NCBI RefSeq assembly: GCF_025165795.1
Contig: NZ_JAJAGO010000005.1
Location: forward strand, 124,001-188,000
Reading direction: 5' to 3'
Source of the DNA: Streptomyces gossypii
Lineage (GTDB): Bacteria > Actinomycetota > Actinomycetes > Streptomycetales > Streptomycetaceae
DNA: 64,000 nt
Below, piece by piece: positions 8,141 through 18,036 of the stretch. The stretch's first letter is position 1. The number at the start of each line of letters is the position of its first letter. Position numbers and translations under genes: made by a program. Under the pieces are notes generated by a model. That model saw nothing but the letters and a program-made list of their open reading frames with translations, did no database searches and was not told the origin of the DNA.

Positions 8141-8710
8141 CTAGGACTTGGGCTCAGTCGGTGCGGTTCCAGGCACGAAGGGGCCGTACATCGGCTGCTG
8201 GGTTCCGGGGATGAGGGGGTTGTTCAGCAGAGGCGCGGACCCGGGGTGGACGAGGCCGTACCGCGAGGGTTCTGTCCCGGGGACGTAGGGGCCGTACTCC
8301 GGCGGCAGAAGTTTGTCCATCTCCTCCTTGCGCCGCACGTCTTCGGCCTTGAAGTTCTTCGCGGCCTCGCGCAGCCCCTTCGACACGCCGCCGAGCAGGC
8401 CGTCCAGGTACCGCATCTGACTCCGCCAGCGCTTCTGGAGTTCTTGGACGGCCTCGTCGCTCTCGAAGCCCGTCATCGTGCCCGGTACCTGCTCGGTCTC
8501 CCGCATCGTGTCGTTGTCCGCTTTCGCGAAGTCACCACGCGCGGTGTCCGACTTCCCCGCGTAGGCGCGCAGCACGGAAACGCTCACATTGAGCCCCGTG
8601 CCGTATCTGCCTCCGTTCGCCGGTCCCGCGTCGTTGAGGTTCATCGAGGTCGAGCCCCGTGACTCGGCACCTGCGACCAGACCTGCCCATTCTTGATCAA
8701 AAGAAGACAT
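8141..8710 (-). CDS. Small WXG-like partner protein with YGP(Y/F)VPGT repeats
   Basis: 189 residues. A helical N-terminal domain of about 135 residues has the profile of an ESX/WXG helical hairpin; the motif TRGDFAKADN lies in the first helix and KRWRSQMRYLDGLL in the second. The proline-rich tail (about 135-189) contains two near-identical segments, EYGPYVPGTEP and MYGPFVPGTAP. The gene is first in a two-gene operon with the 782-residue protein and probably encodes its chaperone or co-substrate. ATG 8710 is preceded by GGGG-rich bases. No homologue with a known function is recognised. Confidence 0.72.
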   Translation of the reverse strand: MSSFDQEWAGLVAGAESRGSTSMNLNDAGPANGGRYGTGLNVSVSVLRAYAGKSDTARGDFAKADNDTMRETEQVPGTMTGFESDEAVQELQKRWRSQMRYLDGLLGGVSKGLREAAKNFKAEDVRRKEEMDKLLPPEYGPYVPGTEPSRYGLVHPGSAPLLNNPLIPGTQQPMYGPFVPGTAPTEPKS

Positions 8711-9054
8711 CCCCGACCCCGCTTCGATTGGTGAACTTTGCTAAACCTATCGATGATCTCCTTGAGGCTAGGGGATGAACCACTCTGGTGGCACCTGACT
8801 TGCGGTACTTGATGCGAGAACGAAGTGCCCACCTTTGCAGTTGAGACTTCACGCAAGATCCCCGTGGGTGCCGACCGTCCCGTCAACCGTCCTGTCAGCC
8901 GTTCCCTCGACCGAGTCGAGCCGCCCGCAGGCGTAGGGAAGACGTCAAGAGTGGGCGCCGGGGCGTATGGGAGGCGTCAACGGAAGAAGGGGTGGCCGAA
9001 AGGAGCGCTTCGCTGGGGTGGTCAGAACAACCGACCACCCCTAAGGAGCACACG
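8711..9054. promoter_or_regulatory. Divergent promoter region between WXG-like pair and kdp operon
   Basis: 344 bases without a gene. Three imperfect 12-bp direct repeats of ACCGTCC(C/T)GTCA type run from 8874 to about 8905 and are good candidates for a regulator array ahead of kdp (KdpE or a second factor). A perfect 9-bp stem, GGGGTGGTC (9015-9023) with GACCACCCC (9033-9041), lies two bases before the AAGGAG ribosome-binding site at 9043-9048. It could act as a leader hairpin controlling translation of the first kdp peptide. I looked for a ydaO/c-di-AMP riboswitch and did not find a convincing one. Confidence 0.45.
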
Positions 9055-9138
9055 ATGGCCGATCTGGCCTTCGTCGCAGTCACCGTCGCGGTCTTCGCGC
9101 TCATGGCGTTCGTCGCCAGGGGAGTGGAGAAGCTGTGA
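9055..9138 (+). CDS. 27-residue single-span membrane peptide ahead of kdpF
   Basis: Small peptide MADLAFVAVTVAVFALMAFV followed by ARGVEKL: one hydrophobic helix and a short positively charged tail. The start has the best ribosome-binding site of the whole kdp operon (AAGGAG, six bases away). Its TGA overlaps the GTG of kdpF (GTGA), so the two are translationally coupled. It resembles the extra small membrane peptide seen at the head of other Streptomyces kdp operons. A role as a Kdp complex subunit or as a leader peptide for coupling is inference. Confidence 0.75.
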   Translation: MADLAFVAVTVAVFALMAFVARGVEKL

Positions 9139-9224
9139 GCGCCGAGAACGTCGTCGGCCTCATCGTGGCCGCCGCCCTGCTGGGCTATCTGGTGCTCGCG
9201 CTCGTCCTCGCCGAGAAGTTCTGA
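9135..9224 (+). CDS. kdpF: K+-transporting ATPase subunit KdpF
   Basis: 29-residue single-helix peptide with the sequence pattern of KdpF (GLIVAAALLGYLVLALV and a terminal EKF). KdpF is the smallest Kdp subunit; it packs against KdpA and stabilises the KdpFABC complex in the membrane. GTG start overlapping the preceding peptide stop, and kdpA begins 12 bases downstream. It is easily missed by gene finders because of its size. Confidence 0.88.
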   Translation: MSAENVVGLIVAAALLGYLVLALVLAEKF

Positions 9225-9236
9225 GGGCCACCCGCG

Positions 9237-10898
9237 ATGAACCAGACAACAGCTGATGTGCTCCAGATATCCGCGCTCGCCGCCGCCCTCGCCCTGGTGC
9301 ACCGCCCCCTCGGCGACTACATGGCCGCCGTCTACACCTCCCGCAGGCATCTGCGGCCGGAGCGCTGGATCTACCGCTGCGTCGGCGCCGATCCGGATGC
9401 TGAGATGCGCTGGCCCGCCTATCTGCGCGGGGTGCTCGCCTTCTCGGCGGTGAGCCTGCTCTTCCTGTACGCGATGCAGCGTTTCCAGGACCGGCTCCCG
9501 ATGTCGCTCGGCTTCGAACCCATCTCGCCGGACCAGGCATTCAACACGGCCGCCTCCTTCACCTCCAACACCAACTGGCAGTCGTACGCGGGTGAATCCG
9601 CGATGGGTCATCTCACCCAGACCGGCGGTCTGGCGGTGCAGAACTTCCTCTCCGCCGCCGTCGGCATGGCCGTCGCCCTCGCTCTCGTACGTGGCTTCGC
9701 CCGCTCCCGCACCGGCGAACTGGGCAACTTCTGGTCCGACCTGGTGCGCGGCACGGTCCGCATCCTGACCCCCGTCTCGGTGCTGGCGGCCGTGGTGCTG
9801 GTCGCGACTGGCGCCATCCAGAACTTCGCCTCCCCGCACGAGGTGCAGACCCTCTCCGGAGGCGGCCAGCACATCAGCGGCGGGGCGGTGGCCTCGCAGG
9901 AGGCCATCAAAAATCTCGGCACCAACGGCGGCGGGTTCTTCAACGCCAACTCCGCGCACCCGTTCGAGAACCCCACCGGCGTCTCCAACCTGCTGGAGAT
10001 GTTCCTCCTCCTGGTGATCCCCTTCTCGCTCCCGCGTACCTTCGGCAAGCTGGTCGGCAGTGTGCGGCAGGGCTACGCGATCGCCGCCGCGATGGGAGTG
10101 ATCTGGTTCGCGGGCGTCATCGCCGTCACCGTCACCGAATACGCCCATCCGGGCAGCGCCTCGCAGTTGGCGGGCGCCGCGATGGAGGGCAAGGAGACGC
10201 GCTTCGGCGAGGGAGGCTCCTCGCTCTTCGCCGTCTCTACGACGATGACCTCGACCGGCTCGGTGAACTCCTTCCACGACTCCTACAGCGGACTCTCCGG
10301 CGGCGTGCTGATGCTCGGCATGATGCTCGGGGAGATCGCGCCCGGCGGAGTCGGCTCCGGTCTCTACGGGATGCTGATGATGGCCGTGATCGCGGTCTTC
10401 GTCGCCGGGCTCATGGTGGGACGCACCCCGGAGTACCTGGGCAAGAAGATCGGCACCCGGCAGATCAAGCTCGCCGCCTGCTACCTGCTGGTCACCCCCT
10501 CTCTGGTGCTCGGCGGCACCGCGCTCGCCATGGGGCTCGGTGACGGGGAGGCGGCGATGACCAACACCGGAGCCCACGGCTTCTCCGAGGTCCTCTACGC
10601 CTACACCTCCGGGTCCAACAACAACGGGAGCGCCTTCGCCGGGTTCGGCGCGGACACTCCTTTCCTCAACACCAGCATCGGCCTGTGCATGCTGCTCGGC
10701 CGTTTCCTGCCCATGGTGTTCGTCCTCGCACTGGCCGGGTCGCTGGCCCGCCAGTCGCCCGTACCGGAGACGGCGGGCACCCTGCGGACCGGGAAACCCC
10801 TGTTCACGGGGCTGCTGGTGGGGGCCGCGCTGATCATCTCCGGTCTCACGTTCTTCCCCGCCCTCGCGCTGGGGCCACTCGCGGAAGGTCTCGTCTGA
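9237..10898 (+). CDS. kdpA: K+-transporting ATPase, channel subunit KdpA
   Basis: 553 residues with about ten membrane helices. KdpA is the superfamily-of-K+-transporters pore of the high-affinity, ATP-driven Kdp pump. The selectivity-filter loops are visible: TNTNWQSY-like (S-N-T-N-W) near residue 110, [18 protein letters not shown] near 230, TMTSTGSVN near 340 and [10 protein letters not shown] near 460, each centred on the family's G/T residue. Length is normal. The gene ends one base into kdpB (TGATG), so they are co-translated. Expression should be induced by low K+ through KdpDE encoded downstream. Confidence 0.97.
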   Translation: MNQTTADVLQISALAAALALVHRPLGDYMAAVYTSRRHLRPERWIYRCVGADPDAEMRWPAYLRGVLAFSAVSLLFLYAMQRFQDRLPMSLGFEPISPDQAFNTAASFTSNTNWQSYAGESAMGHLTQTGGLAVQNFLSAAVGMAVALALVRGFARSRTGELGNFWSDLVRGTVRILTPVSVLAAVVLVATGAIQNFASPHEVQTLSGGGQHISGGAVASQEAIKNLGTNGGGFFNANSAHPFENPTGVSNLLEMFLLLVIPFSLPRTFGKLVGSVRQGYAIAAAMGVIWFAGVIAVTVTEYAHPGSASQLAGAAMEGKETRFGEGGSSLFAVSTTMTSTGSVNSFHDSYSGLSGGVLMLGMMLGEIAPGGVGSGLYGMLMMAVIAVFVAGLMVGRTPEYLGKKIGTRQIKLAACYLLVTPSLVLGGTALAMGLGDGEAAMTNTGAHGFSEVLYAYTSGSNNNGSAFAGFGADTPFLNTSIGLCMLLGRFLPMVFVLALAGSLARQSPVPETAGTLRTGKPLFTGLLVGAALIISGLTFFPALALGPLAEGLV

Positions 10899-13015
10899 TG
10901 TCCACCACCACTCCCGTACGGATCGGGCCGGAACGGTCCGGCACACCGGAACCCGCCCGGCCGGATGCCTCGTCCGGCCGCACCGCCCGTGGCCCCTTCG
11001 GCCCGCGTCAGCTGGCCGCGTCGCTGCCGGAGGCGTTGCGCAAGCTCGATCCGCGCGTCCTGGTCAAGGCGCCCGTGATGTTCGTCGTCGCGGTCGGCTC
11101 GGTGCTGACCAGCGTGCTCGCCGTCACCGACCCCGGTGACTGGTTCGGCTGGGCGATCACGGCCTGGCTCTGGCTGACCGTCCTCTTCGCCAATCTGGCC
11201 GAGGCGGTCGCGGAGGGACGGGGCCGGGCGCAGGCCGACACCCTGCGCAGGGCCCGCACGGACGCGGTGGCCCGCCGGCTGACCGCGGACGGCGAGGAGG
11301 AGATACCCGGCACCGCGCTGCGGATCGGCGACCGCGTCGTCTGCGAGGCGGGCGACCTCATCCCCGGTGACGGCGACGTCGTCGAGGGCGTGGCCTCGGT
11401 CGACGAGTCGGCGATCACCGGGGAATCGGCCCCGGTGATCCGGGAGTCCGGTGGCGACCGCTGTGCGGTGACCGGCGGCACCAAGGTGCTCTCCGACCGC
11501 ATCGTCGTCTCGGTCACGACGAAGCCCGGCGAGACCTTCATCGACCGGATGATCTCCCTGGTCGAGGGCGCGGCCCGGCAGAAGACACCGAACGAGATCG
11601 CGCTCAACATCCTGCTGGCCTCGCTCACCGTCATCTTCCTGCTGGCCGTGGTGACCCTCCAGCCCTTCGCGGTCTACGCCGGCGCGGAGCAGTCGCTGAT
11701 CGTGCTCTCCGCGCTGCTGGTCTGCCTCATCCCGACCACCATCGGCGCCCTGCTCTCCGCCATCGGCATCGCCGGGATGGACCGCCTCGTCCAGCGGAAC
11801 GTCCTGGCCACCTCCGGCCGGGCGGTCGAGGCGGCGGGCGACGTCTCGACGCTGCTGCTGGACAAGACCGGCACGATCACGCTCGGAAACCGCCAGGCCG
11901 CCGAGTTCATCCCGGTGCGCGACGCCTCCATCGGTGAGCTGGCGGATGCCGCGCAGCTCTCCTCACTGGCCGACGAGACCCCGGAGGGGCGCTCCATCGT
12001 CGTCCTTGCAGCCGCTGAGGAGCGGTACGGGCTGCGCGAGCGGCATGAGGGCGAGCTGGCGCACGCCGAGTGGGTGCCGTTCACCGCGGGGACGCGGATG
12101 TCCGGCGTCGACGTGGACGGCGTCAGCGTCCGCAAGGGCGCCGCCGCATCCGTGACCGGCTGGGTGAGGGAGCACGGCGGACACGTCGGCGAGGAGGTGC
12201 ACGGCATCACCGGACGGATCTCCGAGGCCGGAGGCACCCCGCTGGTGGTCGCGCGACGGGACGCGGACGGCGCGCGCGTGCTCGGCGTCGTCCACCTCAA
12301 GGACGTCGTCAAGGACGGCATCCGGGAACGCTTCGCCGCACTGCGGCGGATGGGCATCACCACCGTCATGATCACTGGCGACAACCCGCTGACCGCGAAG
12401 GCGATCGCCGCCGAGGCGGGCGTCGACGACTTCCTCGCCGAGGCCACGCCCGAGGACAAGATGGCCCTGATCAAGCGCGAGCAGGCGGGCGGCAAGCTCG
12501 TCGCGATGACGGGCGACGGCACCAACGACGCGCCCGCGCTCGCCCAGGCCGATGTCGGAGTCGCGATGAACACCGGCACCTCGGCGGCCAAAGAGGCCGG
12601 GAACATGGTCGACCTCGACTCCGATCCGACAAAGTTGATCGACATCGTGGAGATCGGCAAGCAACTGCTGATCACCCGGGGCGCGCTGACCACGTTTTCG
12701 CTCGCCAACGACATCGCGAAGTACTTCGCGATCATCCCGGCGATGTTCACTGCGGCCTATCCCGGTCTGGACAAGCTCAACGTCATGGCGCTCAGCACCC
12801 CGGAGTCGGCGATCCTCTCGGCGGTGGTCTTCAACGCCCTGATCATCATCGCGCTGGTCCCGCTCGCCCTGCGCGGTGTGCGCTACCGCCCGATCGAAGC
12901 CGACAAGCTGCTGCGGCGCAACCTCGGCATCTACGGCCTCGGCGGCCTCATCGCCCCCTTCCTCGGCATCAAGATCATCGACCTGCTCATTTCGCTCATC
13001 CCTGGGATCGGGTGA
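10898..13015 (+). CDS. kdpB: K+-transporting P-type ATPase, catalytic subunit KdpB
   Basis: 705 residues. This subunit forms the aspartyl-phosphate and drives K+ uptake through KdpA. The ATG at 10898 overlaps the kdpA stop; a longer upstream frame is only a shadow of kdpA. Visible motifs are TGES (about 174-177, actuator domain), DKTGTIT with the phosphorylated Asp322, the KGAAAS nucleotide-site motif and [10 protein letters not shown] in the hinge. Membrane helices flank the P-domain, and the K-x-x-N-I-x-x-Y-F-type segment after P is present ([14 protein letters not shown]). The N-terminal 40 residues are a flexible Pro/Arg-rich extension. Confidence 0.97.
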   Translation: MSTTTPVRIGPERSGTPEPARPDASSGRTARGPFGPRQLAASLPEALRKLDPRVLVKAPVMFVVAVGSVLTSVLAVTDPGDWFGWAITAWLWLTVLFANLAEAVAEGRGRAQADTLRRARTDAVARRLTADGEEEIPGTALRIGDRVVCEAGDLIPGDGDVVEGVASVDESAITGESAPVIRESGGDRCAVTGGTKVLSDRIVVSVTTKPGETFIDRMISLVEGAARQKTPNEIALNILLASLTVIFLLAVVTLQPFAVYAGAEQSLIVLSALLVCLIPTTIGALLSAIGIAGMDRLVQRNVLATSGRAVEAAGDVSTLLLDKTGTITLGNRQAAEFIPVRDASIGELADAAQLSSLADETPEGRSIVVLAAAEERYGLRERHEGELAHAEWVPFTAGTRMSGVDVDGVSVRKGAAASVTGWVREHGGHVGEEVHGITGRISEAGGTPLVVARRDADGARVLGVVHLKDVVKDGIRERFAALRRMGITTVMITGDNPLTAKAIAAEAGVDDFLAEATPEDKMALIKREQAGGKLVAMTGDGTNDAPALAQADVGVAMNTGTSAAKEAGNMVDLDSDPTKLIDIVEIGKQLLITRGALTTFSLANDIAKYFAIIPAMFTAAYPGLDKLNVMALSTPESAILSAVVFNALIIIALVPLALRGVRYRPIEADKLLRRNLGIYGLGGLIAPFLGIKIIDLLISLIPGIG

Positions 13016-13018
13016 CCC

Positions 13019-13639
13019 ATGTACACCTCCATGCACACCTCCGGACGCCACTCGGGGCGGCTGCTGTGGGCGGCCTTCCGCGCGCTGCTCGTCCTCACCG
13101 TGATCACCGGCGTCCTCTATCCGCTGGCGGTCACCGGCGTGGCCCAGACCGTCTTCCACGACAGGGCCAACGGCTCCATGGCCGAGGCCGACGGCCGAGA
13201 GGTCGGCTCCGCACTGATCGGCCAGCAGTGGGCGGGCGAGGACGGCAAACCCGACCCCAGGTGGTTCCAGGGGCGGCCGTCCGCCGGCGGCTACGATCCG
13301 CTCGCCACCGGTTCCAGCCAGCTCGGAGCGAGCGACAAGCGGCTGGTGGCCGCCGTCCGTGCGGCACGGGCGCAGGTTGCCGACTTCAACGGGGTGCCGG
13401 TGTCCGAGGTGCCGGCGGACGCCGTCACCGGCTCCGCCTCGTCGATCGACCCGCACATCTCGCCCCGCTACGCGCGGCTGCAGGCCGAGCGGGTCGCCCG
13501 TACCAACGGTCTGCCCGAGACAGCCGTGGCGCGGCTGGTCGAGGAGCACACGGAGGGCCGCGCCGCGGGGTTCCTCGGCGAGCCGCACGTGAACGTGCTG
13601 AAGCTGAACCTCGCGGTGCACGGGCTCGCCCGGGAGTGA
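13019..13639 (+). CDS. kdpC: K+-transporting ATPase subunit KdpC
   Basis: 206 residues. KdpC is the single-span accessory subunit that raises nucleotide affinity of KdpB. One N-terminal membrane helix (about 18-43) is followed by a soluble domain with the family signatures WFQGRPSAGGYDP, A-S-S-I-D-P-H-I-S-P and R-V-A-R-x-N. The gene starts three bases after kdpB. A hairpin GGGGC-cgtt-GCCCC at 13671-13684 follows and may attenuate transcription into the ABC ATPase gene. Confidence 0.95.
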   Translation: MYTSMHTSGRHSGRLLWAAFRALLVLTVITGVLYPLAVTGVAQTVFHDRANGSMAEADGREVGSALIGQQWAGEDGKPDPRWFQGRPSAGGYDPLATGSSQLGASDKRLVAAVRAARAQVADFNGVPVSEVPADAVTGSASSIDPHISPRYARLQAERVARTNGLPETAVARLVEEHTEGRAAGFLGEPHVNVLKLNLAVHGLARE

Positions 13640-13772
13640 ACGGACCGGGCCTGTCCGCCCTGACCTCCCCGGGGCCGTTGCCCCACGGTGGCGGACGTGT
13701 ACATACTGACGCGCCCGCCACCGCGCCGTACGCGGTGCGGACGAGTGCCGCGGGGACAGGGGAGACCGCAGG

Positions 13773-14579
13773 ATGACCGACAGCACAGCCGCCACCGGCC
13801 GCATGCCCACCGGCCCCACGGGCGCCACCGCCGTCGCGGACGTACCGGCGGCGGACGGCCCGATGGTCCTGGTCGAGGATCTGCACCGCACCTACGGCAG
13901 CGGGCCGACCGCCGTGCACGCCCTGCGCGGCGTCTCCCTCGAAGTGCCACGCGGCAGGCTCATCGCGCTCAAGGGCCGTTCCGGCTCCGGCAAGACCACC
14001 CTGCTCAACCTCGTCGGCGGCCTGGACACCCCCGCCTCCGGGCGGATCACCGTGGACGGTACGCAGCTCACCGGGCTGGGCGAGGAGCAGATGCTGGCGC
14101 TGCGCCGCGACCGGATCGGCTTCGTCTTCCAGGCTTTCGGACTGCTGCCCGTCCTCACCGCCGCGGAGAACGTCGGGGTCCCGCTGCGGATGCGCCGGGC
14201 CCCGGCCCGCGAGCGCGAGGAGCGCGTCGCCCTGCTGCTCGCCCTCGTCGGCCTCACCGACCACGCCGAGCAGCGTCCCGGCGAACTCTCCGGCGGCCAG
14301 CAGCAGCGAGTCGCCATCGCGCGGGCGCTCGCCAACCAGCCCGCGCTGCTGATCGCCGACGAGCCCACCGGTCAGCTGGACGCCGAGACCGGGCTGGCCG
14401 TGATGGAGCTGCTGCGTGCGGTCGTACGGAGCGAGCAGGTCACCGCCCTCGTCGCCACTCACGACGAGACCCTGCTGGGCCTGGCCGACCAGGTGCTGGA
14501 GCTCGCGGACGGCCAGATCCTGCCGGGCGAAGCGGCCGACCCGGGTGATCCGGCCGGCGGCATCCATACGGAACCCTGA
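13773..14579 (+). CDS. ABC transporter ATP-binding protein (LolD/MacB-like), no permease nearby
   Basis: 268 residues. A variable 30-residue head is followed by a canonical ABC ATPase: Walker [11 protein letters not shown]-loop [10 protein letters not shown], signature LSGGQQQR, Walker B LLIADEPT and switch His in ATHD. The sequence type matches the LolD/MacB/FtsE-like exporters that act on substrates at the membrane rather than solute importers. It lies between kdpC (134-bp gap) and kdpD on the same strand, yet no membrane partner is encoded within the window. It may serve a permease elsewhere or have been captured into the kdp locus. Function in K+ uptake is unproven. Confidence 0.88.
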   Translation: MTDSTAATGRMPTGPTGATAVADVPAADGPMVLVEDLHRTYGSGPTAVHALRGVSLEVPRGRLIALKGRSGSGKTTLLNLVGGLDTPASGRITVDGTQLTGLGEEQMLALRRDRIGFVFQAFGLLPVLTAAENVGVPLRMRRAPAREREERVALLLALVGLTDHAEQRPGELSGGQQQRVAIARALANQPALLIADEPTGQLDAETGLAVMELLRAVVRSEQVTALVATHDETLLGLADQVLELADGQILPGEAADPGDPAGGIHTEP

Positions 14580-14635
14580 TGCGTGTGACGCCTTGATCGG
14601 AGGGAAACCACCGGCACGGCGGCGACAATGGGGGC

Positions 14636-17209
14636 ATGACAGCACGACTCCCGGCGCGGCGCGGCACGCTGCGGATCTATCTGGGCGCCGCCCCCGGAGT
14701 CGGCAAAACCTACGCCATGCTCGCCGAGGCGCACCGCCGCTGTGAGCGGGGCACCGATGTCGTCGTCGGCTTCGTCGAGCATCACGGCCGCCCCCGTACC
14801 GAGGTGATGCTGCACGGCCTGGAGCTGATCCCCCGCACCGAGCGCGTGCACCGGGACGTGGTCCTCACCGAGATGGACACGGACGCGATCCTGGCCCGGC
14901 GCCCGGCGGTGGCCGCCGTCGACGAGATGCCGCACACGAACGTGCCCGGTGGCCGCCACCAGAAGCGCTGGCAGGACATCGGGGAACTGCTGGACGCCGG
15001 CATCGACGTGATCTCGACGGTGAACATCCAGCACCTGGAGTCGCTCGGCGACGTCGTCGAGTCCATCACGGGCGTACGGCAGGGTGAGACCGTCCCGGAC
15101 GAGGTCGTGCGCCGCGCCGACCAGATCGAGCTTGTCGACATGTCCCCGCAGGCGCTGCGCCGTCGCATGGCGCACGGCAACATCTACACCCCGGACAAGG
15201 TCGACGCCGCGCTCTCCAACTACTTCCGTCCCGGCAACCTGACCGCCCTGCGCGAGCTGGCCCTGCTGTGGACCGCCGACAGGGCCGACGAGCACCTGCG
15301 CGCATACCGCGAGGAACACCGCATACGCTCCACCTGGCGGGCCCGCGAGCGGATCGTCGTCAGTCTGAGCGGCGGGCCCGAGGGCCGTACGCTGCTGCGG
15401 CGCGCCGCTCGGGTGGCCGCGAAGGGGTCCGGCAGTGAGATCCTCGCCGTGCACATCGGCCGGGCCGACGGACTGACGGCCGTCTCGCCCAAGGAACTGG
15501 CAGTCCAGCGGAGCCTTGTCGAGGACCTCGGCGGCACCTACCACCATGTCATCGGCGACGACATACCCGGCGCACTCCTGGACTTCGCACGCGGTGTGAA
15601 CGCCACCCAGATCGTGCTCGGCTCCAGCCGCCGCAAGAGCTGGCAGTACGTCTTCGGCCCCGGCGTGGGCGCCAGCGTCGCCCGCGACTCCGGGCCGGAC
15701 CTGGATGTCTACATGGTCACGCACGAGGAGGTGGCCAGGGGCCGCGGGCTGCCCGGCGCGCGGGGCGCACGCCTGGGGCGTTCACGCATCGTCGCGGGCT
15801 GGCTGACCGGACTCCTGGGGCCCTGCCTGCTGAGCCTGCTGCTCACCACCGTGGAACCGGACCTGGGCCTGGCCAACGAGGTGCTGCTCTTCCTGCTGCT
15901 CACCGTGATGGCCGCGCTGGTCGGCGGACTCCTCCCGGCCCTCGCCGCGGCGGGTGCCGGCTCGCTGCTGCTCAACTACTTCTTCACCCCGCCCGTGCAC
16001 ACCTGGACGATCTCCAGTCCCCGGAACGTCGTCGCGCTCGTCGTCTTCGTCGTGATCGCGATCGCCGTCGCCTCCGTCGTGGACCTCGCCGCACGCCGCA
16101 CCCACCAGGCGGCCCGGCTGCGCGCCGAGTCAGAGATCCTCTCCGTCCTCGCGGGCAGCGTGCTGCGCGGCGAGGACTCCCTGGAGGCCCTGCTCGACCG
16201 GGTGCGGGAGACCTTCGGGATGGAGTCGGCGGCCCTGCTGGAGCGCGCGGGGGAGCACGCGCCCTGGACCTGCGCGGGCAGCGCCGAGGCGGCAGGCGCC
16301 CACGGCCCGCCCGCACGCCCGGAGGACGGCGACGCGGACATGCCGATAGGCGACCGGATGATGCTCGTACTGCGCGGGCGGGTGCTGCCCGCCGAGGACC
16401 GCCGGGTGCTGGCCGCGTTCGCCTCGCGGGCCGCGGGGGTGCTGGACCGCCAGCGGCTGCTGAGCCAGGCCGAGGACGCCCGGAAGCTGGCCGAGGGCAA
16501 CCGCATCCGTACGGCCCTGCTGGCCGCCGTGTCGCACGATCTGCGTACGCCGCTGGCCGCCATCAAGGCCGCGGTCTCCTCGCTGCGTTCCGATGACGTC
16601 GCCTGGTCAGAGGAGGACGAGGCCGATCTCCTGGAGGCCATCGAGGAGGGCGCGGACCGCTTGGACAACCTCGTCGGCAACCTGCTGGACATGTCGCGCC
16701 TGCAGACCGGCAGCGTCACCCCGCTGATCCGGGAGACCGGCCTGGACGAGGTGGTCCCCAAGGCGCTGGGCGGCGTGCCGGAGGGCAGCGTCACCCTGGA
16801 CATCCCCGAGTCGGTGCCCACCGTCGCCGTCGATCCGGGACTGCTGGAGCGGGCGGTCGCCAACATCGTCGAGAACGCCGTCAAGTACAGCCCCGGCGGC
16901 GGGCCCGTCGTCGTACGGGCGAGCGCGCTGGGGGAGTGGGTGGACCTGCGGGTGCGGGACCGGGGACCGGGGGTGCCGGACAGCGACAAGGAGCGCATCT
17001 TCGAACCGTTCCAGCGGCGCGGCGACGCACCGCGCGGCGCCGGGGTCGGCCTCGGGCTGGCCGTGGCACGGGGCTTCACCGAGGCGATGGGGGGCTCCCT
17101 GGAGGCCGAGGACACCCCCGGCGGCGGCATGACCATGGTGCTCAGCCTCCGGGCCGCCCCCGGCCGCCCGGCCGTCCGGCCCGGCCTCTCCGCACAGGTC
17201 TCCTCCTGA
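14636..17209 (+). CDS. kdpD: Osmosensitive K+ sensor histidine kinase KdpD
   Basis: 857 residues, full-length KdpD. The order is N-terminal KdpD domain with Walker A GAAPGVGKT (about 18-26) and a DEMPHTN Walker-B-like motif, a USP-type domain (about 240-365), four short membrane helices (about 390-485, DUF4118), a GAF-like region, HisKA with the phospho-acceptor His634 in SHDLRTPLAA, and HATPase_c with NIVENAVKYS and GVGLGLAVA. It senses K+ limitation or ionic stress and controls KdpE. The USP and Walker regions are where c-di-AMP or ATP binds in relatives. kdpE lies 94 bases downstream. Confidence 0.96.
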   Translation: MTARLPARRGTLRIYLGAAPGVGKTYAMLAEAHRRCERGTDVVVGFVEHHGRPRTEVMLHGLELIPRTERVHRDVVLTEMDTDAILARRPAVAAVDEMPHTNVPGGRHQKRWQDIGELLDAGIDVISTVNIQHLESLGDVVESITGVRQGETVPDEVVRRADQIELVDMSPQALRRRMAHGNIYTPDKVDAALSNYFRPGNLTALRELALLWTADRADEHLRAYREEHRIRSTWRARERIVVSLSGGPEGRTLLRRAARVAAKGSGSEILAVHIGRADGLTAVSPKELAVQRSLVEDLGGTYHHVIGDDIPGALLDFARGVNATQIVLGSSRRKSWQYVFGPGVGASVARDSGPDLDVYMVTHEEVARGRGLPGARGARLGRSRIVAGWLTGLLGPCLLSLLLTTVEPDLGLANEVLLFLLLTVMAALVGGLLPALAAAGAGSLLLNYFFTPPVHTWTISSPRNVVALVVFVVIAIAVASVVDLAARRTHQAARLRAESEILSVLAGSVLRGEDSLEALLDRVRETFGMESAALLERAGEHAPWTCAGSAEAAGAHGPPARPEDGDADMPIGDRMMLVLRGRVLPAEDRRVLAAFASRAAGVLDRQRLLSQAEDARKLAEGNRIRTALLAAVSHDLRTPLAAIKAAVSSLRSDDVAWSEEDEADLLEAIEEGADRLDNLVGNLLDMSRLQTGSVTPLIRETGLDEVVPKALGGVPEGSVTLDIPESVPTVAVDPGLLERAVANIVENAVKYSPGGGPVVVRASALGEWVDLRVRDRGPGVPDSDKERIFEPFQRRGDAPRGAGVGLGLAVARGFTEAMGGSLEAEDTPGGGMTMVLSLRAAPGRPAVRPGLSAQVSS

Positions 17210-17303
17210 TCGCTCCTCGTCACCGACCCCACCGGCCCGCTGCCCACCGGCCGCATCCCGCCAGCCGCCGCATCCCAGACTGCCGAGTGAAAGGACCGCC
17301 CCC

Positions 17304-17990
17304 ATGCACCGGGTGCTCGTGATCGATGACGAGCCGCAGATCGTCCGCGCCCTCGTGATCAACCTCAGGGCGCGGAAGTACGCCGTGGACGCAGGTCACG
17401 ACGGTGCCACGGCCCTGCGACTGGCCGCCGAGCGGCGCCCTGACGTCATCATCCTCGACCTGGGGCTCCCCGACATGGACGGCGTCGAAGTCATCCGCGG
17501 CATCCGAGGCTGGACCCGCGTACCCATCCTGGTGCTCTCCGCCCGCCAGACCTCGGACGAGAAGGTCGAGGCGCTGGACGCAGGTGCGGACGACTACGTC
17601 ACCAAGCCCTTCGGCATGGACGAACTGCTCGCGCGGCTGCGAGCCGCCGTGCGCCGGACCGAACCGGCGACCTCCGGGGGCGCGGAACCGGGCATCGTCG
17701 AGGCCGAGGCGTTCACGGTCGACCTCGCCGCGAAGAAGGTGAACCGCGCGGGCCGCGACATCCGGCTGACCCCGACGGAGTGGCACCTGCTGGAGGTGCT
17801 CGTACGGAACACCGGGCGGCTGGTCAGCCAGCGGCAGCTGCTCCAGGAGGTGTGGGGCCCCTCCTACGGCACCGAGACGAACTATCTGCGGGTCTACATG
17901 GCGCAGCTGCGCCGCAAACTGGAGAACGACCCGTCGCATCCACGGCACTTCATCACGGAACCCGGGATGGGATACCGCTTCGAGACGTGA
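17304..17990 (+). CDS. kdpE: Response regulator KdpE
   Basis: 228 residues. Receiver domain with acidic pocket (IDDE), phospho-acceptor Asp52 in LDLGLPDMDG and Lys in VTKPFG, then an OmpR-type winged helix ending HFITEPGMGYRFET. It should activate the kdpFABC promoter once phosphorylated by KdpD. The ribosome-binding site is GAAAGGA. Unlike Escherichia coli, where kdpDE follows kdpFABC directly, here an ABC ATPase gene intervenes. Confidence 0.95.
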   Translation: MHRVLVIDDEPQIVRALVINLRARKYAVDAGHDGATALRLAAERRPDVIILDLGLPDMDGVEVIRGIRGWTRVPILVLSARQTSDEKVEALDAGADDYVTKPFGMDELLARLRAAVRRTEPATSGGAEPGIVEAEAFTVDLAAKKVNRAGRDIRLTPTEWHLLEVLVRNTGRLVSQRQLLQEVWGPSYGTETNYLRVYMAQLRRKLENDPSHPRHFITEPGMGYRFET

Positions 17991-18036
17991 ACGGGGGCGG
18001 AGCCAAGGCGGCCCTCGCACCGGTACGCTGGCGGTT

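Noticed and set aside
8711..9054. ydaO-type c-di-AMP riboswitch upstream of kdp
   Set aside because: The class is expected near K+ genes, but I could not find its conserved loops; only a simple stem near the ribosome-binding site is visible.
8895..10946. Minus-strand open frame of about 683 codons opposite kdpA
   Set aside because: Composition is His/Gly/Arg-rich with no motifs, and kdpA on the plus strand is unambiguous.
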